Assembly: GCF_003579925.1 (NCBI RefSeq)
Contig: NZ_QUAL01000050.1
Span: 1 to 60,739 of the forward strand
Source of the DNA: Jiangella rhizosphaerae
GTDB taxonomy: Bacteria > Actinomycetota > Actinomycetes > Jiangellales > Jiangellaceae
Direction: 5' to 3'
DNA: 60,739 bases
Positions 26,363-34,698 of this stretch are shown here, one piece after another. Below the pieces are notes generated by a model. It saw only the letters and a program-made list of their open reading frames with translations, did no database searches and had not been told where the DNA came from. Positions within the stretch are counted from its first letter, which is position 1. Each line of letters opens with the position of its first letter. Made by a program: the position numbers and the translations under genes.

Positions 26363-26926
26363 GTGACCGAACGGCAGCACGGGGCGCCGCCTCTCGACGG
26401 CGCGATCGAGCGGCATCGCGACGCGCCGGCGCCGGGTAGCACCATCGCCTCGCACTACCGCATGTGCGTCGGCTGCGGCCCGGACCACCCGACGGGGCTG
26501 CACGTCACCGTCGTGGCCGGTGAGGGCCTGACGGTGGCCGGCACGTTCACCGTCACCGACGACCACCAGGGCGCGCCCGGCCTGGCACACGGCGGCATGC
26601 TGTCGCTGGCCTTCGACGAGGTGCTCGGCTCCCTGATCTGGCTGATCGGCAAGCCGGCCGTCACCGGGCACCTCGAGACCAGCTACCGCCGTCCGGTCCC
26701 GGTCGGCACGACGCTGCACATCGACGCCGCGGTCGACCGCGCCGAAGGGCGGAAGATCTTCATGTCCGCCACCGGCCGCGAGAACGCGCCCGACGGCCCG
26801 GTGAGCGTCACCGCGTCGGCCGTCTTCATCGTCGTCCCGCCCACCCATTTCGCCGAGCACGGCCGCCCAGTGGCCGCGTCGGAGCTGTCCCCGGCGGCCG
26901 CGAGGGTCGCGGAGGTGAACCCGTGA
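26363..26926 (+). CDS. PaaI-type hotdog thioesterase
   Basis: A 187-aa acyl-CoA thioesterase-like protein. The hotdog core includes [14 protein letters not shown] (a CxGCG entry seen in this subgroup), the catalytic-loop region [16 protein letters not shown], and [15 protein letters not shown]. The N-terminal 30 residues are flexible. The GTG at 26363 is chosen because TAGGGT (26349-26354) lies 8 nt upstream, and codons further upstream overlap this promoter. The stop overlaps the dut start by 4 bp (GTGA). Confidence 0.8.
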   Translation: MTERQHGAPPLDGAIERHRDAPAPGSTIASHYRMCVGCGPDHPTGLHVTVVAGEGLTVAGTFTVTDDHQGAPGLAHGGMLSLAFDEVLGSLIWLIGKPAVTGHLETSYRRPVPVGTTLHIDAAVDRAEGRKIFMSATGRENAPDGPVSVTASAVFIVVPPTHFAEHGRPVAASELSPAAARVAEVNP

Positions 26927-27402
26927 CCGATCGTCCCGTCGACGTCCTCATCACCCGGCTGGATCCCGAGGTGCCGCTGCCGGGCTACGCGCATCCGGGC
27001 GACGCCGGCGCCGACCTGGTCACGACCAGCGACGTCAGCATCCCGCCGGGGGAGCGGGCGATGGTGGGGACGGGCATCGCGATCGCCCTGCCCGCGGGAT
27101 ACGCTGCATTCGTCCACCCGCGTTCGGGTCTCGCGCACCGGCTCGGGGTCAGCATCGTCAACACGCCGGGCACGGTCGACGCGGGCTACCGGGGCGAGAT
27201 CAAGGTGGTGCTGGTCAACCACGACCTACGGGAGCCGGCGGTGTTCGCGCGCGGAGACCGGATCGCTCAGCTGGTCCTCCAGCGGGTCGAGCGGGCCCGG
27301 TTCCACGAGGTCGAGCGGCTGCCGGGTTCGGCGCGAGGTGACGGCGGGTACGGGTCGACGGGCACGGCAAGCCAGGCCGGCGGCAGCGCCGGCGGTCGTT
27401 GA
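26923..27402 (+). CDS. dut: dUTP diphosphatase
   Basis: A 159-aa enzyme hydrolysing dUTP to dUMP and pyrophosphate, keeping uracil out of DNA and feeding dTMP synthesis. All five trimeric dUTPase motifs are visible: [48 protein letters not shown] and the C-terminal arm [10 protein letters not shown] Gly/Ser-rich tail of about 12 residues follows. The GTG start overlaps the thioesterase stop. DUF3710 begins 18 bp downstream, so the genes from the thioesterase to DUF3159 are probably one unit with internal promoters. Confidence 0.93.
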   Translation: MTDRPVDVLITRLDPEVPLPGYAHPGDAGADLVTTSDVSIPPGERAMVGTGIAIALPAGYAAFVHPRSGLAHRLGVSIVNTPGTVDAGYRGEIKVVLVNHDLREPAVFARGDRIAQLVLQRVERARFHEVERLPGSARGDGGYGSTGTASQAGGSAGGR

Positions 27403-27420
27403 GACGAAGGGAACGGTCAG

Positions 27421-28131
27421 GTGTGGGGACGGCGGCGCCGCGACGGCGATGAGGACGAGCCCGAGGTCGAGGAGACCACGCAGGCGTCGTCGACGCCGTC
27501 GGGCTCGGGGTCCGGCGAGGCCGGCGACGAGGGCGACTCGCCCAAGAGCGACCGCACGGGCGGCCCGTTCGACGAGTCCGAGGTCGACCTCGACGAGGCG
27601 CGCAAGGGCCGCGTCGACCTCGGCGGACTGCTGGTCAAGGCCGCGCCCGGCATGAAGCTGCAACTGCAGGTCGACCAGCGCACCGGCAACGCCACCAGCG
27701 CCGTCCTCGCCGTCGAGGACGCCGCGGTGCAGCTGATCGCCGTCGCCGCGCCGCGCAGCTCGGGGCTGTGGGGCCAGACCCGCCTGCAGATCGCCCAGGA
27801 CGCCCAGCGCCGCGGCGGCCGCGCCGAGGAGGCGTCCGGCCCGTTCGGCACCGAGGTCCGGCTGGTGATCCCGGTGCAGGCACCCGACGGCAAGCAGCTG
27901 CTGCAGCCGTCGCGAGTGTCGGCCATCGACGGCCCGCGCTGGATGCTCCGCGCCACGTTCCTCGGCAAGGCCACCAACGACGCCGCCACGTTCCAGCGGT
28001 TCGTCGAGCTGGTCAAGGAGACGGTGGTGATCCGCGGCCAGTCGCCGATGGCGCCGGGCGACGTCATCGTGCTGAAGCCGCCGGCCGGCAACCGCCCGGC
28101 CACCGACCCGTCTCAGCCGCTGCCGGCCTGA
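27421..28131 (+). CDS. DUF3710 family protein
   Basis: A 236-aa protein, soluble, with an acidic Ser/Glu-rich N-terminal tail (about 1-60) and a conserved domain from VDLGGLLVKAAPGMKLQLQV to VVIRGQSPMAPGDVIVLKPP. It is the DUF3710 family, regularly located after dut in Actinobacteria. No catalytic motif is apparent and the function is unknown. The GTG start gives a short WGRRRRDGDEDE leader with a basic patch. Confidence 0.85.
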   Translation: MWGRRRRDGDEDEPEVEETTQASSTPSGSGSGEAGDEGDSPKSDRTGGPFDESEVDLDEARKGRVDLGGLLVKAAPGMKLQLQVDQRTGNATSAVLAVEDAAVQLIAVAAPRSSGLWGQTRLQIAQDAQRRGGRAEEASGPFGTEVRLVIPVQAPDGKQLLQPSRVSAIDGPRWMLRATFLGKATNDAATFQRFVELVKETVVIRGQSPMAPGDVIVLKPPAGNRPATDPSQPLPA

Positions 28132-28153
28132 GCAGCGCATTTGCCGCCCGGAA

Positions 28154-28159
28154 TATCCT
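28154..28159 (+). promoter_or_regulatory. -10 element (TATCCT) of the OB-fold gene
   Basis: TATCCT ends 6 nt before the GTG at 28166, placing the expected transcription start on that codon. The ATG at 28160 directly abuts the hexamer and would lie upstream of the predicted start site. No clear -35 is seen. Confidence 0.5.
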
Positions 28160-28165
28160 ATGAGC

Positions 28166-28552
28166 GTGGAAGAGAACACCGGGCGCCGCGGCATCTGGGG
28201 CGCCATCACCCGGTGGGTGGCCTCTGACGAAGAGGTCGAAGCCGAGGAACTGCGCGACGACGCGCGCGAGGCCGGCTGTCAGCCGCTGGCCGACGTGCAG
28301 GACCGCACCACCGTGCGGGTCCGCGGCGTGCTGCAGTCGGTGACGCTGCAGCCCCGCATGGGCACCCCCGCCCTCGAGGCCGACTTGTACGACGGCTCGG
28401 GTGCGGTGACACTGGTCTGGCTCGGACGGCGGCGCATCGCCGGCGTCAGCTGCGGACGCCGGCTGGTCGCGACCGGACGGGTGGCCACCCTCGACGGCCG
28501 CAGGGTCATGTACAACCCGCGATACGAGCTGCTGCCCGCAGGCATGGAGTGA
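28166..28552 (+). CDS. OB-fold nucleic-acid-binding domain protein
   Basis: A 128-aa protein with a single OB-fold (VRVRGVLQSVTLQPRMGTP ... LEADLYDGSGAVTLVWLGRR ... ATGRVATLDGRRVMYNPRYE), the type seen in RecG- and aminoacyl-tRNA-synthetase-like wedge domains. It probably binds single-stranded nucleic acid; partner unknown. GTG 28166 is preferred over ATG 28160 because of the -10 position. DUF3159 starts 1 bp after its stop. Confidence 0.82.
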   Translation: MEENTGRRGIWGAITRWVASDEEVEAEELRDDAREAGCQPLADVQDRTTVRVRGVLQSVTLQPRMGTPALEADLYDGSGAVTLVWLGRRRIAGVSCGRRLVATGRVATLDGRRVMYNPRYELLPAGME

Positions 28553-28553
28553 G

Positions 28554-29276
28554 ATGAGTCAAAGCGATCCCGGCGCCCCTGAGCGCGCCGGCCGGCCGAG
28601 CTGGGTCCAGGCCATCGCCGCCGACGAGCGGTTCCGCCCCAAGGACGTGCTCGGCCCGGCCGCCCTCCTCGACGCCGGGTTGCCGCTGGCCATCTTCACC
28701 GTCGTCTACACCGCCGCCGGCCGCGACCTCACGCTGTCGCTGTGGGTGGCGCTGGCCTCCGGCGTCGTGCTCGCCGTGGTGCGGCTGCTGCGCAAGGAGC
28801 CGCTGCAGAACGTCATCGCCGGCTTCCTGGGCGTCGGCATCGCCGCCTTCATGGCCAACCGCACCGGCCGGGCCGAGGACGTGTTCCTGCCCGGCCTGCT
28901 CATCAACGTCGGCTACGGGCTGGCCTACCTCGTGTCGATCATCGCCCGCTGGCCGCTGCTCGGCGTGTTCGTCGGGCTGGTCACCGGCCAGGGCATGGGC
29001 TGGCGTCGCGATCCCGCCCTGCTGCGCGCGTACACGCAGGCCAGCCTGCTGTGGGTCGGTATGTTCGCGCTGCGCCTGGCGGTCCAGGTGCCGCTGTACC
29101 TGTCCGGCGAGGACCAGATCGGCTGGCTGGCCGGCGCCCGCCTCGTCATGAGCTGGCCGCTGTTCCTGCTGGTCGCCTACCTGTCGTGGCTGATCATCCG
29201 GCCGGCGTACCGCGCCCACCAGGAGCGCGAGGCGGCTGCCGCCCCGCCCACCAAGCCCGACGCGGTCGACGGCTGA
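28554..29276 (+). CDS. DUF3159 integral membrane protein
   Basis: A 240-aa protein of the DUF3159 family with about six transmembrane helices (for example AALLDAGLPLAIFTVVYTAA, LLINVGYGLAYLVSIIARWP and LVMSWPLFLLVAYLSWLII). A short charged N-terminus (PSWVQAIAADERFRPKDVLG) and a hydrophilic tail flank them. It sits invariably after the OB-fold gene in related genomes as far as I recall; function unknown. It is the last gene of the dut unit, and composite repeat copy 4 follows within 18 bp. Confidence 0.85.
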   Translation: MSQSDPGAPERAGRPSWVQAIAADERFRPKDVLGPAALLDAGLPLAIFTVVYTAAGRDLTLSLWVALASGVVLAVVRLLRKEPLQNVIAGFLGVGIAAFMANRTGRAEDVFLPGLLINVGYGLAYLVSIIARWPLLGVFVGLVTGQGMGWRRDPALLRAYTQASLLWVGMFALRLAVQVPLYLSGEDQIGWLAGARLVMSWPLFLLVAYLSWLIIRPAYRAHQEREAAAAPPTKPDAVDG

Positions 29277-29290
29277 CCCGGCGGGGGCTC

Positions 29291-29808
29291 CCCGTCCCCC
29301 TGCTGCCCCATTCTCTTGCCGCGGAACCGCGCCTCAAGCGGACCTAAGGGGCGCTTCGCGCCGACGGGACCGCTTGACCCGCGGTTCCGCGGCCAAGAAC
29401 GGGCAGCTATCAGGGGGACGGGGAGGATGTGGGCACGCCTCGCCGTTGGCGTGCCCGTTTCGCGTGCTTTGTCGGATTGTGGATGGCGATGATCATCAAC
29501 GATCGCCGACATCACGAGGATTACCCGAGCATCACCATGACTGTAGGGGTGTTGACGCTGGGGCAATCCTCGTGATGGCCCCCGAATCACGGCGAAATCT
29601 CATCAGGTGGACGCCGAACGACAGCAAACTCACACCGTAACGGGGCCAACGCCCAGACGACCGTCGCCGCTCTTCCCCCGTCCCCCTGATAGCTGCCCGT
29701 TCTTAGCCGCGTGCGCGCGGGTCAAGCGGTCATCGCCGCGCGAAGCGCCCAATGGTCCGCTTGAGGCGCGGTTGCGCGGCCAAGACAATCGGGCAGCAGG
29801 GGGACGGT
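29291..29808 (+). repeat. Composite palindromic element, copy 4
   Basis: The most regular member. Two hairpin units of exactly 126 bp (29294-29419 and 29680-29805) are inverted copies of each other; GGGCAGCTATCAGGGGGAC closes the first and its complement opens the second. The 260-bp core has CATCACGAGGATT at 29510-29522 and its complement at 29565-29577. The variable stem of the left unit is AACCGCG paired with CGCGGTT. It fills the convergent gap between DUF3159 and trkA and could act as a two-way terminator. Confidence 0.87.
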
Positions 29809-29853
29809 CCAACGCGAACACCCAGGCCAACGCGGCAACCCCCGGCGACGGGC

Positions 29854-30519
29854 TCAGGCAACGTGGGGAGAGAGCAGGTCCTCGAGCTGCTTCTCCCGCT
29901 CCGGCGCGGCGACGAAGAGCAGCTCGTCGCCGGCCTCCAGGGGGAGGTCGGGCAGCGGGCTGTGGACGTGCTTGCCGCGGATGATCGACACCAGCGAGGT
30001 GTCGACCGGCCACGCGACGTCGGCGACCGCCGTGCCGACGATGGGGGAGTCGACCGGCAGCGTCAGCTCCACGAGGTTGGCCTCACCCTGCCGGAAGCTG
30101 AACAGGCGGACGAGGTCGCCGACGCTCACCGCCTCCTCGACCAGCGCGCTCATGATGCGCGGCGTGGACACCGAGACGTCGACGCCCCAGGACTCGTTGA
30201 ACATCCACTCGTTGCGGGGGTGGTTCACCCGGGCGACCACGCGGGGCACGCCGAACTCCGTCTTGGCCAGCAGCGACACGACGAGGTTGACCTTGTCGTC
30301 GCCGGTGGCGGCGATGACGACGTTGCAGCGGTCGAGCGCCGCCTCCTCGAGCATGGACAGCTCGCAGGCGTCGGCCAGCAGCCACTCGGCCTCCGGCACG
30401 CTGGCGGCCTTGATCGCCTTGGTGTCCTTGTCGATCAGGAGCACGTCGTGGCCGTTGGCCAGCAGCTCCGACGCGATCGAGCGGCCGACGTTGCCGGCCC
30501 CGGCGATGGCGACGCGCAT
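29854..30519 (-). CDS. TrkA-type K+ channel regulatory protein (second)
   Basis: A 221-aa cytoplasmic RCK/TrkA protein. It has an N-terminal Rossmann domain (VAIAGAGNVGRSIASELLANG) for NAD or nucleotide binding and a C-terminal TrkA_C domain (from about 135, ELTLPVDSPIVGTAVADV). It gates potassium uptake in response to nucleotide. It is the same length as the TrkA gene upstream, with which it overlaps by one base; together they match the ceoB/ceoC pair of mycobacteria. The ion-conducting subunit is not encoded in the visible neighbourhood. Confidence 0.88.
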   Translation of the reverse strand: MRVAIAGAGNVGRSIASELLANGHDVLLIDKDTKAIKAASVPEAEWLLADACELSMLEEAALDRCNVVIAATGDDKVNLVVSLLAKTEFGVPRVVARVNHPRNEWMFNESWGVDVSVSTPRIMSALVEEAVSVGDLVRLFSFRQGEANLVELTLPVDSPIVGTAVADVAWPVDTSLVSIIRGKHVHSPLPDLPLEAGDELLFVAAPEREKQLEDLLSPHVA

Positions 30520-31184
30520 CAGATCTCCACCTCCGGGTCCTTCGCGAGCACCTGGGCGACGTACGGGATGCGGTCGGTGTTGACGAGGACGTGGACGAGG
30601 TCGCCGTCCTGGACGACGGTGCTGGACGTCGGCAGGACGCCCTCGCCGTAGCGGGTGAGGAACGCGATGCGGGCGCCGGACGCGTCCTCCAGCTTGTCGA
30701 CGGTCTGGCCGATCCAGCCGTTGCTGACGTGGAACTCCGCCAGCTGGACGGTGCCGGTGGGGTCGACCCACTCCGTCTCGGCGCCCTCCGGGAACAGCCG
30801 GCGCAGGATCTGGTCGGCCGTCCACCGCACCGTCGCCACCGTCGGGATGCCCAGCCGCTGGTAGACCTCGGCCCGGCCGGGGTCGTAGATGCGGGCCACC
30901 ACGTTGTCGACGCCGAACGTCTCGCGGGCCACCCGGGCGGCGAGAATGTTGGAGTTGTCGCCGCTGCTGACCGCGACGAACGCGTCGGCACGCTCGATGC
31001 CGGCCTCGATGAGCACGTCGCGGTCGAAGCCGACCCCGGCCACCGTCGAGCCCTCGAACCCGGGCTGCAGCCGGCGGAACGCCTCGGGGTTCTGGTCGAC
31101 GATGGCGACGGTGTGATCGTGCGACTCGAGGATGTGCGCGACGGTCGAGCCGACCCTGCCGCAGCCCATGATGACGACGTGCAC
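30519..31184 (-). CDS. TrkA-type K+ channel regulatory protein (first)
   Basis: A 221-aa RCK protein with a Rossmann motif (VIMGCGRVGSTVAHILES), the acidic strand end VAIVDQNPEAF and a C-terminal TrkA_C domain (AEFHVSNGWIGQTVDKLED). The GTG at 31184, with AGAGGA upstream, starts the protein at HVVIMGCGRVG; the longer frame adds seven residues without an RBS. It pairs with the next gene and is divergent from an APC permease 82 bp away, which suggests joint control of ion balance. Confidence 0.88.
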   Translation of the reverse strand: MHVVIMGCGRVGSTVAHILESHDHTVAIVDQNPEAFRRLQPGFEGSTVAGVGFDRDVLIEAGIERADAFVAVSSGDNSNILAARVARETFGVDNVVARIYDPGRAEVYQRLGIPTVATVRWTADQILRRLFPEGAETEWVDPTGTVQLAEFHVSNGWIGQTVDKLEDASGARIAFLTRYGEGVLPTSSTVVQDGDLVHVLVNTDRIPYVAQVLAKDPEVEI

Positions 31185-31266
31185 TGTGGTCCTCTCGCAA
31201 CTCACCGGGGTCGCCCTTCTCAGCCGACGTTACACGTCCGCCGCGGAAGGCATACCATTGCCGATC

Positions 31267-33264
31267 GTGCCGAGCCTCGGCGATCTGTCCAAGCGGCTGC
31301 TCATCGGTCGCAAACTCCCCAGCGACCGCATGGGGCACACGCTGCTACCCAAGCGGCTGGCCCTGCCGGTGTTCGCCAGCGACCCGCTGTCGTCGGTCAC
31401 GTACGCCACGCAGGAGATCCTGGTCATCCTGACGCTGGGCGGGCTGGCCTACCTGACGTTCACGCCGTGGGTCGCCGCGGTGGTCGTCCTGCTGCTGGTC
31501 ACCGTCGTCGCGTCGTACCGGCAGCTGGTGCGGGCCTACCCCACCGGCGGCGGCGACTTCGAGGTCGCCAGCACCAACCTCGGCCCGACCGCGGGCATCA
31601 TCGTCGCGAGCGCGCTGCTCATCGACTACATCCTGACGGTGGCCGTGTCGGTCAGCGCGGGCGTGGACAACCTCATCTCGGCCGTGCCCGAGCTGAACGA
31701 GTACCGCGTCCCCATCGCGATCGGGCTCGTGGTGCTGCTCTCGGCGATGAACCTGCGCGGCATCCGCGAGAGCGGCACCGCGTTCGCGATCCCGACCTAC
31801 CTGTTCATCGTCGGCATCGGCGGGATGATCGTCTGGGGGCTCGGGAGGACGGTGTTCGGCGCGGACCCCGTCGCGGAGTCGGCCCAGTACGACGTCCATG
31901 CCGAGATGACCGATCTCAGCGGCCTCGCGCTGATGTTCCTGGTGCTGCGCGCGTTCGCGTCCGGCTGTACGGCCCTGACCGGTGTCGAGGCCATCGCCAA
32001 CGGCGTGCCCGCCTTCCGCAAGCCCAAGGCGAAGAACGCGGCGACGACGCTGGCCATCATGGGCACGCTGTCCATCACGATGTTCAGCGGCATCACCGCT
32101 CTGGCCGTGATCGCCGACGTCCGCTACGTCGAGAACCCGTGCGACCTCGTCGGCTTCGACTGCACGCAGCCGCAGCCGACGGTCATCTCGCAGCTGGCCG
32201 AGGCGGTGTTCGGCGCCGACACCATCCCCTTCTACTACATCCAGGGCGCCGCGGCGCTGATCCTGATCCTGGCCGCGAACACCGCCTTCAACGGCTTCCC
32301 GCTGCTCGGCTCGATCCTCGCGCAGTACCGCTACGCGCCCCGTCAGCTGCACACCCGTGGCGACCGCCTGGTCTTCAGCAACGGCATCATCGTGCTCGCC
32401 CTGCTGGCGGGACTCCTGATCGTGGCGTTCGACGCCTCGGTGACGCGGCTGATCCAGCTGTACATCGTCGGTGTCTTCACGGCGTTCACGTTCGGCCAGA
32501 CCGGCATGGTCCGGCACTGGAACCGGCTGCTGGCGGCCGGCCCGGCCGCGCCGGAACGACGGCAGATCCTGCGCTCGCGGGCCATCAACGCGGCCGGCGC
32601 CACCCTCACCGGCGTCGTGCTCGTGGTCGTGCTGATCACCAAGTTCACCCATGGGGCCTGGCTCGTCGTGGCGATGATGCCGCTGCTGTTCCTGCTGATG
32701 CGCGGCATCCGGCGGCACTACGACACCACCTCGGAGGAGCTGGCGGTCGAGGACTGGCCGGCCGAGTCGCTGCTGCCGTCGCGGGTCCACGCGGTCGTGC
32801 TGGTGTCGCGGCTGCACAAGCCGACGGTGCGGGCCATCGCCTACGCGCGCGCGGCACGGCCGGACATCATCGAGGCCATCACCGTCGACGTCGACGCCGA
32901 CGCGACCGCCGCGCTGCTGGACGAGTGGGACCGGCACGACATCCCGGTGCCGCTGCGGGTGCTCGACTCTCCGTACCGCGAGATCACGCGGCCGGTGGTC
33001 GAGTACGTCCGGGCGATCCGCCGCGCCAGCCCGCGCGACGTCGTGACGGTGTACGTGCCCGAGTACGTGGTCGGGCACTGGTGGGAGCGGCTGCTGCACA
33101 ACCAGAGCGTCTTCTGGCTCAAGGGCCGGCTGCTGTTCACCCCGGGCGTCATGGTGACGAGCGTGCCGTGGCAGCTGCGCTCCGCGGCGGCGGCCAAGGC
33201 CCGGGCGAAGGCCAAGCCGGCGCCCCGGGCGCCGGGTGACGTGCGGCGAGGCGGTCCCCGCTGA
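31267..33264 (+). CDS. APC-superfamily permease with cytoplasmic C-terminal domain
   Basis: A 665-aa transporter with about 12 transmembrane helices over residues 45-480 (for example FASDPLSSVTYATQEILVI and LTKFTHGAWLVVAMMPLLF-like segments). A soluble C-terminal domain of about 180 residues (VHAVVLVSRLHKPTVRAIAY ... VVTVYVPEYVVGHWWERLL) resembles a universal-stress-type nucleotide-binding fold. It ends in a Lys/Ala tail. KUP/KimA-like potassium uptake is plausible given the divergent TrkA pair, but an amino acid substrate is equally possible. The GTG at 31267 lies 8 nt after TACCAT (31253-31258). Confidence 0.83.
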   Translation: MPSLGDLSKRLLIGRKLPSDRMGHTLLPKRLALPVFASDPLSSVTYATQEILVILTLGGLAYLTFTPWVAAVVVLLLVTVVASYRQLVRAYPTGGGDFEVASTNLGPTAGIIVASALLIDYILTVAVSVSAGVDNLISAVPELNEYRVPIAIGLVVLLSAMNLRGIRESGTAFAIPTYLFIVGIGGMIVWGLGRTVFGADPVAESAQYDVHAEMTDLSGLALMFLVLRAFASGCTALTGVEAIANGVPAFRKPKAKNAATTLAIMGTLSITMFSGITALAVIADVRYVENPCDLVGFDCTQPQPTVISQLAEAVFGADTIPFYYIQGAAALILILAANTAFNGFPLLGSILAQYRYAPRQLHTRGDRLVFSNGIIVLALLAGLLIVAFDASVTRLIQLYIVGVFTAFTFGQTGMVRHWNRLLAAGPAAPERRQILRSRAINAAGATLTGVVLVVVLITKFTHGAWLVVAMMPLLFLLMRGIRRHYDTTSEELAVEDWPAESLLPSRVHAVVLVSRLHKPTVRAIAYARAARPDIIEAITVDVDADATAALLDEWDRHDIPVPLRVLDSPYREITRPVVEYVRAIRRASPRDVVTVYVPEYVVGHWWERLLHNQSVFWLKGRLLFTPGVMVTSVPWQLRSAAAAKARAKAKPAPRAPGDVRRGGPR

Positions 33265-33314
33265 GCGGGCGGACGCGAACGGTCCGGGGCGAGTCCGTCG
33301 CCGGCACGGAGGTC

Positions 33315-34493
33315 GTGGTCGACGTCGGTCCCGTCGCGCACGGCGGCGTCTGCGTGGCCCGGCACGAGGGCCGCGCGGTCTTCGTCCGGCACGCGCTGCC
33401 CGGCGAGCGGGTGCGGGTCCGGGTCACCGAGGGCGGCACGGAGGACCGGTTCTGGCGCGGCGACGCCGTCGCCGTCCTGACGCCGTCGCCGGCCCGGGTG
33501 GAGCCGCCGTGCCCGTGGGCCGGTCCTGGGAAGTGCGGCGGCTGCGACTGGCAGCACGTGCTGCTGCCCGCACAGCGGTCGCTGAAGGCGGCGGTGGTCT
33601 CCGAACAGCTGGAGCGGCTGGCCGGGATCCGGCGCGAGGTGACGGTCGAGCCCGTGCCCGGCGACGACGACGGCCTCGGCTGGCGGACCCGCGTCACGTA
33701 CGCCGTCGACGCCGCGACCGGGCGGGCCGGGCTGCGTCAGCACCGCTCGCACGAGGTCGTGCCGATCGACTGGTGCCGCATCGCCCACCCCGAGGTCCGC
33801 GCGGCCCGCGTCGAGGAAGGCGAGTGGGCGGGCGCGGCGACGGTCGAGGTGGTCGCCGCGAACACGGGGGAGCGGCAGATCCTGGTCGACGGCGAGGTCG
33901 TGGAGGGCCGCGGGTACGTCGTCGAGGAGGCCGCCGGACGGCGCTGGCGGGTCAGCAGCGGCGGGTTCTGGCAGGTCCACCCGGGTGCGGCGGCCACGCT
34001 GACCGGCGCCGTGCTCGACGGCGTCCAGGCCCGGCCCGGCGAGACCGCGCTCGACCTCTACTGCGGCGTCGGCCTCTTCGCCGGCGCGCTGGCGCCGCTG
34101 GTCGGCCGGACGGGGACGGTCGTGGGGATCGAGGGGGCGCGGCAGGCGGTCGCCGACGCCAACCGCAACCTGCACGACGTCCCCTGGGTGCGGCTGCTGG
34201 CCGGCCGGGTCGACCGCGTGCTGTCCGGCACCGGCCCGGCGGGCGTGCCCGACGCCGTCGACGTCGTCGTCCTGGACCCGCCGCGTGAGGGCGCCAAGGC
34301 CGCCGTCGTCCGGCAGATCGCCGCCCGGCGGCCGCGGGTGGTCGCCTACGTCGCCTGCGACCCTGCCGCGCTGGCCCGCGACCTCGCCACGTTCGCCGGT
34401 CTGGGCTACCGGCTCAGCGGCCTGCGCGCGTTCGACCTGTTCCCCATGACCCACCACGTCGAGTGCGTGGCGATCTTGCATCCCGCGAACTGA
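33315..34493 (+). CDS. TRAM-domain 23S rRNA/tRNA uracil-5 methyltransferase (RumA/TrmA family)
   Basis: A protein of about 392 aa. The N-terminal TRAM RNA-binding domain (AHGGVCVARHEGRAVFVRHA) is followed by [4Fe-4S] cluster cysteines (CPWAGPGKCGGCDWQ, plus Cys in DWCRIAHP). The SAM-binding Rossmann fold has ALDLYCGVGLFAGALAP and VVVLDPPREGAK, and the catalytic Cys is in VAYVACDPAALARDLA. It methylates C5 of a uridine in RNA. No ATG lies between the permease stop and GTG 33315. The reading frame stays open back to CTG at 33261, so a non-canonical upstream start with a few more TRAM residues is possible. Confidence 0.85.
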   Translation: MVDVGPVAHGGVCVARHEGRAVFVRHALPGERVRVRVTEGGTEDRFWRGDAVAVLTPSPARVEPPCPWAGPGKCGGCDWQHVLLPAQRSLKAAVVSEQLERLAGIRREVTVEPVPGDDDGLGWRTRVTYAVDAATGRAGLRQHRSHEVVPIDWCRIAHPEVRAARVEEGEWAGAATVEVVAANTGERQILVDGEVVEGRGYVVEEAAGRRWRVSSGGFWQVHPGAAATLTGAVLDGVQARPGETALDLYCGVGLFAGALAPLVGRTGTVVGIEGARQAVADANRNLHDVPWVRLLAGRVDRVLSGTGPAGVPDAVDVVVLDPPREGAKAAVVRQIAARRPRVVAYVACDPAALARDLATFAGLGYRLSGLRAFDLFPMTHHVECVAILHPAN

Positions 34494-34517
34494 TCACCCG
34501 TCCCGGCCGCCGTGGAC

Positions 34518-34698
34518 TATCCTGGACGATGGCGAACCAGCGGCGACGTTTCGGGAGGTGAGGCTGCCATGCGCAGTGAGCCTCCTAGTCATGCGTCGCA
34601 GGACACCGGGGCCGAGGACAACTGATGTCCGGCGGCCGGGTGTTCCTGCGTCCCTCGGCACCCGTCACCGTCCGCATCACCGCCATGGGAGCGACGCC
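34518..34698 (+). promoter_or_regulatory. corA leader region with a chain of short upstream ORFs
   Basis: TATCCT (34518-34523) is followed after 5 nt by ORF1 (34529-34561, MANQRRRFGR). Its stop lies within the ribosome site GGGAGGTGAGG of ORF2 (34569-34625, MRSEPPSHASQDTGAEDN). ORF2's stop overlaps the ATG of ORF3 (TGATG at 34623-34627), which runs past the corA start. The arrangement suggests translational control of corA; the Glu-Pro-Pro and acidic residues in ORF2 are of the kind that slow or destabilise ribosomes at low Mg2+. Confidence 0.5.
34569..34625 (+). CDS. Leader peptide upstream of corA (18 aa)
   Basis: The short frame MRSEPPSHASQDTGAEDN has a strong ribosome site (GGGAGGTGAGG) 6 nt upstream and ends in TGATG, overlapping another ATG. 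It lies 73 bp before the corA start. It has no similarity I can name; a cis-acting regulatory role is inferred from position, EPP content and the overlapping-ORF layout. Confidence 0.45.
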   Translation: MRSEPPSHASQDTGAEDN

